Below the pieces are notes generated by a model. The model worked only from the letters and a program-made list of their open reading frames with translations, ran no database searches and was not told where the DNA came from. Below, in pieces: positions 28,054 to 37,160 of a stretch of 64,000 nucleotides of DNA. Source of the stretch: CALINF01 sp039990395 (GTDB taxonomy: Bacteria > Pseudomonadota > Gammaproteobacteria > Pseudomonadales > Halieaceae); NCBI GenBank assembly GCA_039990395.1, contig JBDXFZ010000139.1:434001-498000 (forward strand), read 5' to 3'. Each line of letters begins with the position of its first letter. The stretch's first letter is position 1. The position numbers and the translations under genes were made by a program.

Positions 28054-29973
28054 ATGTCTGAATTTGAACAAGCGCAAACCATCACGGTTGATAACGCCGC
28101 TATTGCAGCGGCGCTCGAAGAGGCCGATATCCCGTCTTTGATGCTGGCGCTAGTGCACCTAACGGGAGATATGTCTGCGTTGCGTGGCGAGATCAAGCCG
28201 CTGATTGAATTTCTTAATCCAGAGGACGGATTGACCGATGAGCAGCGTCAGCGCGTGCGCGCACTGGCGGTAGATATTCTGGCTGGTCATCGCGACCAAC
28301 CCAAGCCGTTCTATCAGCCTACACCCGATAATCTTCGAGAGATGATGACTTTTTTGGTAGGTGAAGAGATCTCCGATGATTATGTAGAGTTTTTGACAGC
28401 AGAGTTGTCTTTGCAGGGTGAAGATCCCTACGCACAACCCGAAATATTCAAAGTGCCTGATACTACACGTGCAGATTTCAAGGTAGTGGTTATCGGCGCT
28501 GGCATGTCTGGGCTGTTAAGTGCGATACGCCTGCAAGAGGCGGGTATTCCGTTTGTAGTTTTGGAAAAAAATGGCGATCTAGGCGGCACTTGGTATGAAA
28601 ATACCTATCCCGGTTGCCGAGTGGATAGCGCCAATCACACCTACTCCTATTCATTCAGGCCACAAGATTGGCCGCAGCACTTTTCTGGACAAAAAGTACT
28701 GCGCCAATACTTTAGCGATACGGCAGACGACTATCGATTGAGAGAACATATTTGCTTTAACACAGAAGTAAAAGAGGGCAGATACGACGAGTCAACGGGA
28801 TTGTGGCACCTTGAAGTGCAGGGGCCTAACGGCCCCGAATCGCTGGCGACTAATGCCGTTATCAGTGCGGTGGGTCAGCTCAATCGGCCACAGATACCCG
28901 AAATACCTGGGGCGGAATCGTTTACTGGTCCACGCTTTCATTCCGCGCAGTGGCAGCACGAACATGACCTGGCAGGCAAGCGCATCGGCGTTATCGGTAC
29001 CGGCGGCAGTGCGTTCCAATTTATACCCATTCTGGCAGAGCAGGCAGAAAGCGTGACTATTTTTCAGCGCACGCCACCATGGATTGTGCCTAACGAGCAG
29101 TATTTTCAGGAAGTGCCAGCAGGCAAGCACTGGCTGCTGCGTCACGTGCCTTTTTATGCAAAATGGTTCCGCTTCAGCATATTTTGGCGCGCTGCTGAGG
29201 GTCCTTTGCAGTCCGTAACCGTCCAAGAGGGCTGGCACAGGCCGGAGGAGTCTGTGAGTGAAGCCAATGCAGAGTTTCGCGAGGCCTTGCTTGAAAACCT
29301 GCAGGACATGTTAGGTGATCGGCCCGACCTGCTGGGAAAGTGCACTCCTCATTATCCTCCCGGGGCCAAACGCGTGTTGATCGACGATGGTAAGTACCTG
29401 CGTACGCTCAAGCGGGACAACGTGACTCTACTTACAGAGGGTGTGGATGCGATAACGACATCTGGGGTTCGATCGGCCGACGGCGCCGAGCATGAATTTG
29501 ACGTATTGATTTACGGTACCGGGTTTAAAGCCAGTAGCTTCCTCTTTCCAATGAAAATATTCGGCCGCAACGGGCGGGAGTTGCAGGATGTGTGGCAGGG
29601 CGATCCCCAGGCATTCAAGGGCGTTAATGTGCCGGGCTTTCCGAATTTTTTCTGTTGCTACGGCCCCAATACCAACATTGTGGTCAACAGCAGCATTGTG
29701 TTCTTCTCAGAGTGTGAGGTGCGCTACATACTCGGATGTCTTGCACTGCTCTTGCAGAGCGAAGGCAAAGGCCTTGATGTTAAGCAGGAAGTGCATGATC
29801 GCTACAATCTTTGGATTGATGAGGGTAACAGCGGTATGGCTTGGGGGCAGTCCGGCGTAAACACCTGGTACAAAAATGCCAGCGGCAAGATTACGCAGAA
29901 CTGGCCGTTTACTCTGCTAGAGTTCTGGCAGCAAACTCGAGTGCCGGATGCGGAAGACTACGACTATGTTTGA
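28054..29973 (+). CDS. Baeyer-Villiger monooxygenase, HAPMO-like
   Basis: This flavoprotein of 639 residues has an N-terminal extension of about 145 residues before the first Rossmann motif VVIGAGMSGLLSA. That length and extension match 4-hydroxyacetophenone monooxygenases. The BVMO fingerprint is FTGPRFHSAQWQH, and the NADPH site is GVIGTGGSAFQF. It inserts one oxygen into a ketone to give an ester, using NADPH and O2. A good SD GGGAG precedes ATG 28054. A RidA-type protein follows 45 bases on. Confidence 0.93.
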   Translation: MSEFEQAQTITVDNAAIAAALEEADIPSLMLALVHLTGDMSALRGEIKPLIEFLNPEDGLTDEQRQRVRALAVDILAGHRDQPKPFYQPTPDNLREMMTFLVGEEISDDYVEFLTAELSLQGEDPYAQPEIFKVPDTTRADFKVVVIGAGMSGLLSAIRLQEAGIPFVVLEKNGDLGGTWYENTYPGCRVDSANHTYSYSFRPQDWPQHFSGQKVLRQYFSDTADDYRLREHICFNTEVKEGRYDESTGLWHLEVQGPNGPESLATNAVISAVGQLNRPQIPEIPGAESFTGPRFHSAQWQHEHDLAGKRIGVIGTGGSAFQFIPILAEQAESVTIFQRTPPWIVPNEQYFQEVPAGKHWLLRHVPFYAKWFRFSIFWRAAEGPLQSVTVQEGWHRPEESVSEANAEFREALLENLQDMLGDRPDLLGKCTPHYPPGAKRVLIDDGKYLRTLKRDNVTLLTEGVDAITTSGVRSADGAEHEFDVLIYGTGFKASSFLFPMKIFGRNGRELQDVWQGDPQAFKGVNVPGFPNFFCCYGPNTNIVVNSSIVFFSECEVRYILGCLALLLQSEGKGLDVKQEVHDRYNLWIDEGNSGMAWGQSGVNTWYKNASGKITQNWPFTLLEFWQQTRVPDAEDYDYV

Positions 29974-29993
29974 GCCGACAAGAGCCGGCTCAA
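29970..29993 (+). other. hairpin overlapping the BVMO stop codon
   Basis: An 8-base inverted repeat TTGAGCCG / CGGCTCAA with an 8-base loop covers the stop codon of the monooxygenase gene and lies 26 bases before the RidA start. No T-run follows. It may weaken expression of the next gene or protect mRNA ends. Confidence 0.4.
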
Positions 29994-30018
29994 GACTACA
30001 AATAGGGTGCTTATCGAT

Positions 30019-30411
30019 ATGACAACGGACTTACATAAAGTCAGCACGGATCCAGACCCTTTCGAGCCCTATCACATCTCTCAGGCAATTCGTGTAGGTG
30101 ACCTGGTGTACACCTCGGGTCAGGCCGCTATCGATCTGGCGGGCAACCTCGTTGGAGTAGGTGATTTCGATGCTCAGGCGCAACAGGTTTTTGATAATCT
30201 TCGAGCGGTGCTCGAAGCATCCGATTCAGGTCTCGAACGAGTTGCAAAAGTCACTATTTATCTCACCGATATGGCGAACTTCCCCAAGGTGGTTCTCCTG
30301 CGAGAGCGTTTTTTCAGTAAGCCTTACCCGGCCGATACTATAGTGGAGGTTCGAGCGCTCGCTATGCCTGAACTGGAGATCGAGATTGAGGCGGTTGCAG
30401 TGGTTCGGTAA
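30019..30411 (+). CDS. RidA/YjgF/UK114 family protein
   Basis: This 130-residue trimer-forming family has the conserved LVYTSGQAAIDLAGNLVG near the start and VRALAMPELEIEIEAVA at the end. RidA members remove reactive imines/enamines; others are specific deaminases. The strictly conserved Arg of true RidA should lie near VRALAMPE, and it is present. It is probably cotranscribed with the BVMO and may handle a product or serve housekeeping. ATG 30019 is preceded by AGGGTG; a GTG at 30007 is also possible. Confidence 0.88.
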   Translation: MTTDLHKVSTDPDPFEPYHISQAIRVGDLVYTSGQAAIDLAGNLVGVGDFDAQAQQVFDNLRAVLEASDSGLERVAKVTIYLTDMANFPKVVLLRERFFSKPYPADTIVEVRALAMPELEIEIEAVAVVR

Positions 30412-30456
30412 ACCAAATGAGGCGTGAAAGAAGCCTTCTTGGTCAGGTGCTTTAGG

Positions 30457-30669
30457 TCAAACCAGTTTGAGCTGAAAGCGCTCGCCGCGGAACTCGACAA
30501 TATCTTCGTTGAGCATTTTACGCCGCTTGCGAGTTTCCACCTCTCCATTTACCAAGACCTGCCCGTCCCCTATAAGAAGCTTGGCCTCACCCCCGGTGGT
30601 TACTAACCCCTCGAACTTCAATATCTTATAAAGTTCAACTGGTTCGCGGTTAATTTCTACGACTCTCAT
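30457..30669 (-). CDS. small S4-domain RNA-binding protein
   Basis: This 70-residue protein is a single S4 fold: LYKILKFEGLVTTGGEAKLLI, then GQVLVNGEVETRKRRK. It resembles E. coli YbcJ, thought to bind ribosomal or structured RNA. It is convergent with the RidA gene. The product is small and basic. Its target cannot be read from the sequence. Confidence 0.9.
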   Translation of the reverse strand: MRVVEINREPVELYKILKFEGLVTTGGEAKLLIGDGQVLVNGEVETRKRRKMLNEDIVEFRGERFQLKLV

Positions 30670-30740
30670 GACGAATGACCTGCATGAATTGGTATCTATT
30701 GTTATTTATCAACGTAGTCGGGAATAACCCTGTGGTTACT

Positions 30741-31286
30741 CTAGAACGGTATCAGTGTGTAGCCTTCAGTTTGCAACTGCACGTGGGCCGTCATTGCTGA
30801 CAATGCCATAGTCACCGAAGTGTTCAGTTCTTTGCTATCAACACCCCGGTGAGCAGCTGTTTGCCCACAAAGGTAGATAGTTACACCGGCTTTATCGAGT
30901 CCAGCAAGTAGTCCTGTGTTGGGGTTGCTGATACCAAAACGAGATTGATAGGCGGTATCGGTGAGTAGATCTTTGGCTGCTTTGCCATGAACGACAACTG
31001 CCATTTCAAGTTGATTCATGGGTGTGCCGCTGCGGGCCTGCATATTCAGGAAGCGTGCAACTGATTCAAGTCCCCGATTGAGCTTGCTGTTATCTTCATC
31101 GCTGGTGGACAGGTCTTTGCTGACCTTATAGTGATGGTTGTTAACCAGGTTGAAGGCATCATCGGCCACCGGATACACAGGTCCATAGCCCTCTACCGCT
31201 GGGCCTGTGACAGGGTCGGCGGAAGAGACACATAGTGAAGTAACCAGTAAAAGCAGTGAAAAAGTGAGAGCAAGAGCTGTAGGCAT
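30741..31286 (-). CDS. exported DsrE-family protein
   Basis: This 181-residue protein has a signal peptide (residues 1-23, cleavage near SSA-DP). A DsrE/DsrF-like fold follows: LEMAVVVHGKAAKDLL in the middle and VTIYLCGQTAAHRGV with the single conserved cysteine. Periplasmic DsrE proteins of this form are common in marine bacteria; sulfur transfer is suggested but not shown. It lies 59 bases downstream of the coiled-coil gene, with a hairpin between them. Confidence 0.85.
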   Translation of the reverse strand: MPTALALTFSLLLLVTSLCVSSADPVTGPAVEGYGPVYPVADDAFNLVNNHHYKVSKDLSTSDEDNSKLNRGLESVARFLNMQARSGTPMNQLEMAVVVHGKAAKDLLTDTAYQSRFGISNPNTGLLAGLDKAGVTIYLCGQTAAHRGVDSKELNTSVTMALSAMTAHVQLQTEGYTLIPF

Positions 31287-31304
31287 GGCGTGCTTATCCT
31301 CGCA

Positions 31305-31334
31305 AAGAAAGGAGGCGCGCTAAAATGGCGCGCC
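31305..31334 (-). terminator. hairpin terminator after the coiled-coil gene
   Basis: On the minus strand a 7-base-pair GC stem GGCGCGC / GCGCGCC with a 7-base loop follows the stop codon, and TCCTTTCTTT comes after it. This fits an intrinsic terminator, though the T-run is broken. Confidence 0.65.
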
Positions 31335-31345
31335 CATCGTTTGGA

Positions 31346-31900
31346 TTATGCTTCAGCTTCAGCTACGGCTTCTTCTTTGACGTCTGCCTGATCTTCCACA
31401 ACTTCTAGCTCAGCCAGCTTACTCTCGAGCTCATCAATCTTGTTCTGCAGTTCGGCGTTTTCTGTTTTGGATTTGCTCAGTGACTTCTGCAGCGTATCAG
31501 CTGCAGCCGTTTTCTCGGCAAGCTTCTTCTTGTTGGCAGCCAAGTTTTTCTTCATCTTGGCAGGATCAAACTGCTTTAGCGCTTTGGTCTCTTCCCGCTC
31601 GGCGGCCAGATCCTTCTGCAGTGCCTTCATCCTTTGCTTCTGCGTCGCCATGTCAGCCTGCAGGTTTTCACAACGCTGATGTAACTCACGATTCTGCTGT
31701 TGGATTTTCTTGTTGGAAGTTGCTTCCGAAGAGAGAAGCTTTATCTGTTCAAGCTGCTTGTCGATTGAAGCCTGCAGCTCTTCCTTTGCTTTGGCGGCGC
31801 TTTCAAGCTCTGCGGACTTGGCGTCCAGCTGTTCTTGATACTGCGCTTTGAGATTGTCTTCTAGCTCGATTATTTTTTCCAGTTTACTGGCTGTAAGCAT
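31346..31900 (-). CDS. cytoplasmic coiled-coil protein, function unknown
   Basis: This 184-residue Lys/Glu/Gln/Ala-rich protein has heptad-like leucine spacing over nearly all its length (residues 5-165) and an acidic tail ending in EAVAEAEA. There is no signal peptide. It could be a structural or scaffold protein. No conserved family is recognised; low-complexity composition would give false matches in a search. Confidence 0.6.
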   Translation of the reverse strand: MLTASKLEKIIELEDNLKAQYQEQLDAKSAELESAAKAKEELQASIDKQLEQIKLLSSEATSNKKIQQQNRELHQRCENLQADMATQKQRMKALQKDLAAEREETKALKQFDPAKMKKNLAANKKKLAEKTAAADTLQKSLSKSKTENAELQNKIDELESKLAELEVVEDQADVKEEAVAEAEA

Positions 31901-32186
31901 GTAGTGTGTCCTGTGACATGTTCGATAAATACATTGATTGGTCTAGCTGCGATTGGTGGCTTTTCAACGCTTAGCGGGTAATCGCGGCGCGGATTATACG
32001 CTGCATTGGCTGTCAGGTCTGCAAAATTGGCTCAAGTAATACGTTAACATTTGGCCAAAAATGGGAGGCGTAAGATGAGTTGGTGCATACAACTCGCCCC
32101 TGGAGGCTTCGATTTGGTGGTTTTGACCAGGTTAGGGCTCTGACGAGTCCTGAAAATTTAGTGCCATGACCAGTGATAAACACTGT

Positions 32187-32888
32187 CTAGCCATTGAAAC
32201 GCGACGCTAGTTCTTGGCCTTCGTTTGGCGCTACCTGAAAGGTCGAAAGATCATCCAGCGACTTGTTCAGTCCGGCGTGCGTCATTAGCTTGGCTATATA
32301 CCCGCTGAAACGCTCGTTTTCGCAAAGCTGGTATCCCTTCGCCCAAAATACAATGTGTCCGATGACAAAGTCGGCAGCAGATAAGCGATCGCCAAGAATG
32401 TACTCATGCTTTTCAAGTCGGGATAGTAACTGAGGCTCGCCGTCCGTCGTGAATTTTTCTCGGTAGCGCTTCAGCGTTTTGGAATCCGCATCCTGTTCTC
32501 CCAGAATATGCGTATGGATTCTTATCTGCCAGAGCATCATGTCCAACCACGTCCCGCCAAAATGCATTAGCTGCAAATAGTCCGCCCGGTCACGACCACT
32601 AGTTGGGGAAGGGCACAGAGCCTTGTCTGGATGCCGGTCAGCAAGCCACTCAACCATAGCAACACTCTCGAGCATATGCTGCACCGAACCGTCCTCCCAG
32701 TGTATCTCCAACATAGGCACGTTGTGATTGGGGTTAACGGCGAGATAGTCGCGCTCATACTGTGCGCCTTCGTAGAGCTCTACCCGCCTGATCTCAAAGT
32801 CATCCCCCACCGTTTCATGGAGAGCCCAGCGTACTCTTACGCTACGAGTAGCTGGATAATGGTGCAAAACGTATTTAGTAGGTTTCAT
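32187..32888 (-). CDS. glutathione S-transferase family protein
   Basis: This 233-residue GST-like protein has the N-terminal thioredoxin-like domain (HYPATRSVRVRWALHET, with the GSH-site MLESVAMVEWLAD) and a helical C-terminal domain (ILGDRLSAADFVIGHIVF, the N-capping box of GSTs). The active-site region has Ser rather than Cys. It is isolated between two promoter-bearing gaps. The substrate is unknown. Confidence 0.85.
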   Translation of the reverse strand: MKPTKYVLHHYPATRSVRVRWALHETVGDDFEIRRVELYEGAQYERDYLAVNPNHNVPMLEIHWEDGSVQHMLESVAMVEWLADRHPDKALCPSPTSGRDRADYLQLMHFGGTWLDMMLWQIRIHTHILGEQDADSKTLKRYREKFTTDGEPQLLSRLEKHEYILGDRLSAADFVIGHIVFWAKGYQLCENERFSGYIAKLMTHAGLNKSLDDLSTFQVAPNEGQELASRFNG

Positions 32889-32999
32889 AAGACACCGTCG
32901 AAGTCGTAAACCCTGTTGTTGATCTTCTCATCTCGTTGGGGCGTTGCAACCCACTATCTAGTATCGTCGCGAGTATGTGTAGACGGAATCCGGAGCCAA

Positions 33000-34418
33000 T
33001 TACCCTAGTAGCATAGCTGCCAACCAGCCAAAACCAAGCAGCGGAATATTATAATGAATGAACGTCGGGACAACAGAGTCACGCATGTGGTCGTGTTGCC
33101 CGTCTATGTTAAGACCGGCCGTTGGCCCCAATGTTGAGTCAGACGCAGGTGACCCCGCGTCGCCCAGTGCAGCGGCAGTGCCCACCAGTGCAACAATGGC
33201 TAGCGGAGAAAAATCTAGCTGCAAGGCCAAGGGCACGTAGATAGCCGCAATGATAGGGATTGTTGAAAACGACGAGCCGATGCCAATGGTGATAAACAAT
33301 CCAACCAGTAACATTAGGAAAGCCGCTACAGCTTTACTATTACCCATAATCGCTACAGAGGAATCAACCAAACTGGTGATGGCCCCTGTTTCTCGCAAGA
33401 CTTCAGCAAAGCCGCCGGCTGTGATCATGATGAACCCGATCACGGCCATCATCTTCATGCCCTGTACCAGGGTGTCGTCTGTTTCAGACCAGTCCAGCAC
33501 TCCACTCAACGAAAAAATCATGAAGCCCACCAACCCACCGTAGATCATCGAATCGCTGACCAGTTGCACTGAGAACGCAGCGGCAATGGCCAACAGTGCG
33601 ATGGCGAGCACTTTCGGCGAGTATTCTCTTTGCCGATGCTGGCTGTCGATGCTCTCAGCTTGTTCAAGTTTGGCAAGGTCGTAGCTACGCCTGTGCCGAT
33701 AGCGGAACATGGCTACAATCAGGCCCAGTACCATTCCTATGGCAGGAATTAGCATGGCCGACGGTGCATTGATGCCTTGTACAGCCATTCCACTCTTTTG
33801 AATATTCGCCAAAAGAATGTCGTTGAGAAACAACGAGCCAAAACCGATGGGGAAAAACATATACGGTGTAACTAAACCGAAAGTCAGTACGCAGGCTACC
33901 AGACGTCGGTCTATCCCCAGCTTGCTCATGACAAAGAGCAGTGGGGGTATCAGGATCGGAATGAACGCAATGTGCACTGGTATGAGATTTTGTGAGAGAA
34001 CTGCTGCGAGTAAGAGAACGCTGATAAGCATTATCTTGAGTCGCTTGACCTGTTTCTCGCCAGGGTCCGAGCCCAGAGCAATAACGACTTTGTCGGCCAG
34101 CATATTGGGCAGACCCGATTTGGCGATAGCAGCAGCGAAAGCGCCCAGCAGTGCGTAACTCAGAGCTGTTCTACCACCTGCGCTGATGCCTTCATTAAAC
34201 GCCACCATTGTTTCTTCAGCGGACAGGCCGCCGATTACACCGGCAAAGAAAGCAGCAATAAGCAGTGATGCAACAACATTCACCTTCAGCAGGCTTAGCA
34301 CCAACATTGCTGTTACCGATACCAGAACTGCATTAAGTATGGCGCTGGCAGGAAAAAGATATACCGCACCAGCATAGCCAGCCATCGATACTAGAACGCC
34401 TGTTACTACTCGACTCAT
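33000..34418 (-). CDS. Na+/H+ antiporter family protein (NhaC/COG2056-like)
   Basis: This 472-residue protein has about twelve hydrophobic segments. Features of the family include the helix-breaking SQNLIPVHIAFIPILIPPLL, and GTAAALGDAGSPASDSTLGPTAGLN near the C-terminus, which probably holds ion-coupling residues. It exchanges Na+ (or an organic cation) for protons at the inner membrane. It lies 47 bases after the 2OG-Fe oxygenase gene and could be in an operon with it. Confidence 0.88.
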   Translation of the reverse strand: MSRVVTGVLVSMAGYAGAVYLFPASAILNAVLVSVTAMLVLSLLKVNVVASLLIAAFFAGVIGGLSAEETMVAFNEGISAGGRTALSYALLGAFAAAIAKSGLPNMLADKVVIALGSDPGEKQVKRLKIMLISVLLLAAVLSQNLIPVHIAFIPILIPPLLFVMSKLGIDRRLVACVLTFGLVTPYMFFPIGFGSLFLNDILLANIQKSGMAVQGINAPSAMLIPAIGMVLGLIVAMFRYRHRRSYDLAKLEQAESIDSQHRQREYSPKVLAIALLAIAAAFSVQLVSDSMIYGGLVGFMIFSLSGVLDWSETDDTLVQGMKMMAVIGFIMITAGGFAEVLRETGAITSLVDSSVAIMGNSKAVAAFLMLLVGLFITIGIGSSFSTIPIIAAIYVPLALQLDFSPLAIVALVGTAAALGDAGSPASDSTLGPTAGLNIDGQHDHMRDSVVPTFIHYNIPLLGFGWLAAMLLG

Positions 34419-34465
34419 CGTGCTCCCTTCATAAGTTGTATCGAAAAAATTTGGCGATGATTTTG

Positions 34466-35245
34466 CTACTTACCATAGAACGTTTTTCTGGCAGAGTCAG
34501 ACAATGATATTCCGGGTTCAGTATTGTAGGCAAAGACGACCAGAACCCTGGTTATATCCCCGGCTACCGGTGTCACGCGATGGATGGCGTTACGACCGCG
34601 AAAGAGCACAAGTGAGCCGGGTTCCATCGCCAGCACACTGGGAGCTTCTTTGGGGTTTCCACTCAGTAGATTACCGACGCTATCATAATCTCTGTCGCCG
34701 TTATCCTTGTACTGCATACCGCCAATGTATTGGAACTCTCCGCCGCCTTCGGGCTTTTGCACTAGCAAAGTAGTCGCAAATTCGGAGTTATCAAAATGCC
34801 AGCCTAACTCTTGCCCCTTGCTGGCAAAGTGCACATTAATCGAAGAAAGGGTATCTGCGTAAGGATAGAGTCTCGTTTCGTCTAATACGGCACACAAAAA
34901 CGAACCAAATAGTGAAGCGCTGTATAAGGTTCTCAGTGGAGAATCATTCTCTACCTGATCGTCGGTGATACACCCTTTAGATGAGTCAACCAGTGTGTTT
35001 CTCGGATGGTCGTCGCTGAAGCTTGGATCGTGGTCACTTATGTAGACGTTGTGCTGCTGTTGGGTGAAGTAGGCGAGGTGCTTCTTTTCCAGACTTTGCT
35101 CGAGAACTTTCTCGAGCGCTCGCGCCGTTAAAAACTCATCAAGCACCAAAGCGCCGCGTTTAGCCAATTGCTTCTTGCACTGCTCTTGAAAGTGCTTATC
35201 GTCAAGCGCATAACGATGCAAATTCACAATGCTTTCGATATTCAT
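34466..35245 (-). CDS. 2-oxoglutarate/Fe(II)-dependent oxygenase
   Basis: This protein of about 259 residues has a double-stranded beta-helix core. The iron triad is HFDNSEF (His and Asp) and the later His in AIHRVTP, followed by the Arg that binds 2-oxoglutarate in TRVLVVFA. It resembles the free-standing hydroxylases and halogenase-like enzymes that act on amino acids or small metabolites. Since the Asp is present it should hydroxylate, not halogenate. ATG 35245 is chosen over TTG 35263. An Na+/H+ antiporter gene follows. Confidence 0.85.
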   Translation of the reverse strand: MNIESIVNLHRYALDDKHFQEQCKKQLAKRGALVLDEFLTARALEKVLEQSLEKKHLAYFTQQQHNVYISDHDPSFSDDHPRNTLVDSSKGCITDDQVENDSPLRTLYSASLFGSFLCAVLDETRLYPYADTLSSINVHFASKGQELGWHFDNSEFATTLLVQKPEGGGEFQYIGGMQYKDNGDRDYDSVGNLLSGNPKEAPSVLAMEPGSLVLFRGRNAIHRVTPVAGDITRVLVVFAYNTEPGISLSDSARKTFYGK

Positions 35246-35492
35246 ACACTGGATGTCTAACAATGGCTGGTCAACGCAGTATATCCAACCGCTGCGAGAA
35301 TAACTCCATTAATGCTCTCAGAAAGAGTGACGTTTAGCACTGAGACAGCTGAACCGCTGCTAATCGAGCTATGCCACTATACTTGCCATCATTCGCTGCA
35401 AGTAACCTATACTTGAGCAGCGTTAGTCGGCACAGCTGCATCGAGCGCTGGCGTCAGAAGTTGTATCACTCAATCAAGGAGTTACTCACGTA

Positions 35493-36986
35493 ATGGATAA
35501 GCGACGATCAAAGTTGTTTGATAGTAAAAGGCTACTTGCGTTGGCGGGAGCCGCTGTCTTACATAGCAGTGCAGCGTTTGGCAGTGAGCTCGCCAGTGAT
35601 CCAGATGTGGCAGGTGGTTTATGGCTCGCAGAGCAATGGCTGTCCGCACAGATGAGCTACGACGGTGTGCCTGGTGCGTCTTTCGCGCTGGTACATGATC
35701 AGGAAACCGTATGGAAGAAGGGGTTTGGCTACGCACGCGTGAAGGGGAAAGTACCAGCAACGTCAGACACTCGCTATAGCGTCTGTTCAGTCTCCAAATT
35801 GTTCACTGGTATCGGCGTGATGCAACTGCGTGATGCAGGCAAGTTATCTTTAGACGCGCCCATTGAAGATCTACTGCCGTGGTACGCCTTGCCTGCTCAT
35901 GAAGAGCAGGAGGAGCCAGTTACCCTGCGCGCCATACTGTCTCACGTAGCGGGACTGCCTCGAGAAGCGGTCAGTCCCTACTGGAGTGATGTCGATTTTC
36001 CGGATCGACGCACCTTGCAAGAAGGAACCGCTGAGCAAACTGCTTTGTATCGTCCTTACGAGCGATTTCAGTACTCCAACCTTGGCTTGTCGCTTGCTGG
36101 TGAGGCCATAGCGGCCGCCAGCGGAGAGGATTTTCACGATTATATTCGCGCCAATATTCTCACCCCACTGGAAATGAATAGCACCACCAGTGAACTGCCG
36201 ACGAAGCTATATGGTAAAGAGTTCGCTGTAGGTTATGAAATGCGCGACGAGAGTGGGAAGCGAACTGAGATTGCCCCCTATACGGTTAACGCGGTAGCGC
36301 CGGCGGCAGGCTTTGCATCCTCAGCCAATGATCTTGCACGGTTCGCGAGCTGGCAGTTCCGGCTTCTGGAAAATGGTGGGGAGGAAGTGCTCAAAGCTAC
36401 AACACTGCGAGAAATGGAGCGCACGCACTGGGTAGAGCCGGACCTTGATGGCGCTACTTGGGGCCTTGGCTTCGCATTATCGAAAGTTGGCAGCGAGTAT
36501 TGGGTTGGTCATGGAGGGTATTGCCCCGGCTATCGCACCGCATTTCTTACTCGCCCTCAAGACAAGTTGGCAATCGTCGCTATGGTAAACATCAATGATG
36601 TGTCACCGTCACTGCTGGCTCGTAATATTCTCATGCTCACTCAGGCTCCGTTACTCGCCGCGGCGACGCGCGACAGCGATGAGTTGACTGATGAAACAGC
36701 AGCTGAAGAGGTTAAGGATTTCAGTGCATACCAAGGTGTTTATGGTCGTCCTAATACTGTATATCGCTTCGCAACTGCGGCAACCAGTAAGGGCTTGAGA
36801 GAGATCCCAGTATTTGCCGACAACCTTAAAGACCGCTCAGTAGATCTTAAGCCTGAGGGCAACCACGTCTTTCGGCGCCTCTCCAGAAAGGGAGAAGAGC
36901 TGCACACGGTGCGTTTCGAGGTCGACGAGAATGGCCGCGCGGTGCGGCGCTGGGAGCACGGGCAGTATGCCGATCGCCTAGACTAA
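35493..36986 (+). CDS. class C beta-lactamase-like serine hydrolase
   Basis: This exported protein of 497 residues has a signal peptide (cleavage near AFG-SE). The penicillin-binding-fold motifs are SxxK at 99-102 (SVSK), YxN at 194-196 (YSN) and HGG in GHGGYCPG. Members hydrolyse esters, amides or D-peptides; true beta-lactamase activity is not implied. A strong SD AAGGAG precedes ATG 35493. A further C-terminal domain of about 100 residues is present and has no known motif. Confidence 0.9.
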   Translation: MDKRRSKLFDSKRLLALAGAAVLHSSAAFGSELASDPDVAGGLWLAEQWLSAQMSYDGVPGASFALVHDQETVWKKGFGYARVKGKVPATSDTRYSVCSVSKLFTGIGVMQLRDAGKLSLDAPIEDLLPWYALPAHEEQEEPVTLRAILSHVAGLPREAVSPYWSDVDFPDRRTLQEGTAEQTALYRPYERFQYSNLGLSLAGEAIAAASGEDFHDYIRANILTPLEMNSTTSELPTKLYGKEFAVGYEMRDESGKRTEIAPYTVNAVAPAAGFASSANDLARFASWQFRLLENGGEEVLKATTLREMERTHWVEPDLDGATWGLGFALSKVGSEYWVGHGGYCPGYRTAFLTRPQDKLAIVAMVNINDVSPSLLARNILMLTQAPLLAAATRDSDELTDETAAEEVKDFSAYQGVYGRPNTVYRFATAATSKGLREIPVFADNLKDRSVDLKPEGNHVFRRLSRKGEELHTVRFEVDENGRAVRRWEHGQYADRLD

Positions 36987-37160
36987 AGAGAAAGCGCTTG
37001 ATCAGGATGTTGCGGCCTGCGCCGACTGAGGCCACTTCATCCAGATTCCAGTCGTAGAGCTATTGGATGTTACTCATACTACACGCAAACTTTGCTTCGC
37101 GTGGTAGCCGAATAGGGTGAGGTTGTCGGCGGCGCTGACAGGGCGCTGAAGAAAGGCAAT

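Noticed and set aside
32072..32143. 22-codon frame with a GGGAGG upstream in the gap 31901-32186
   Set aside because: The product is too short, has no helix or motif, and the rest of the gap shows no other support. I see nothing else in this gap.
35482..35760. Minus-strand 92-codon frame over the serine hydrolase start
   Set aside because: It is opposite the SD, signal peptide and start of a clear plus-strand gene.
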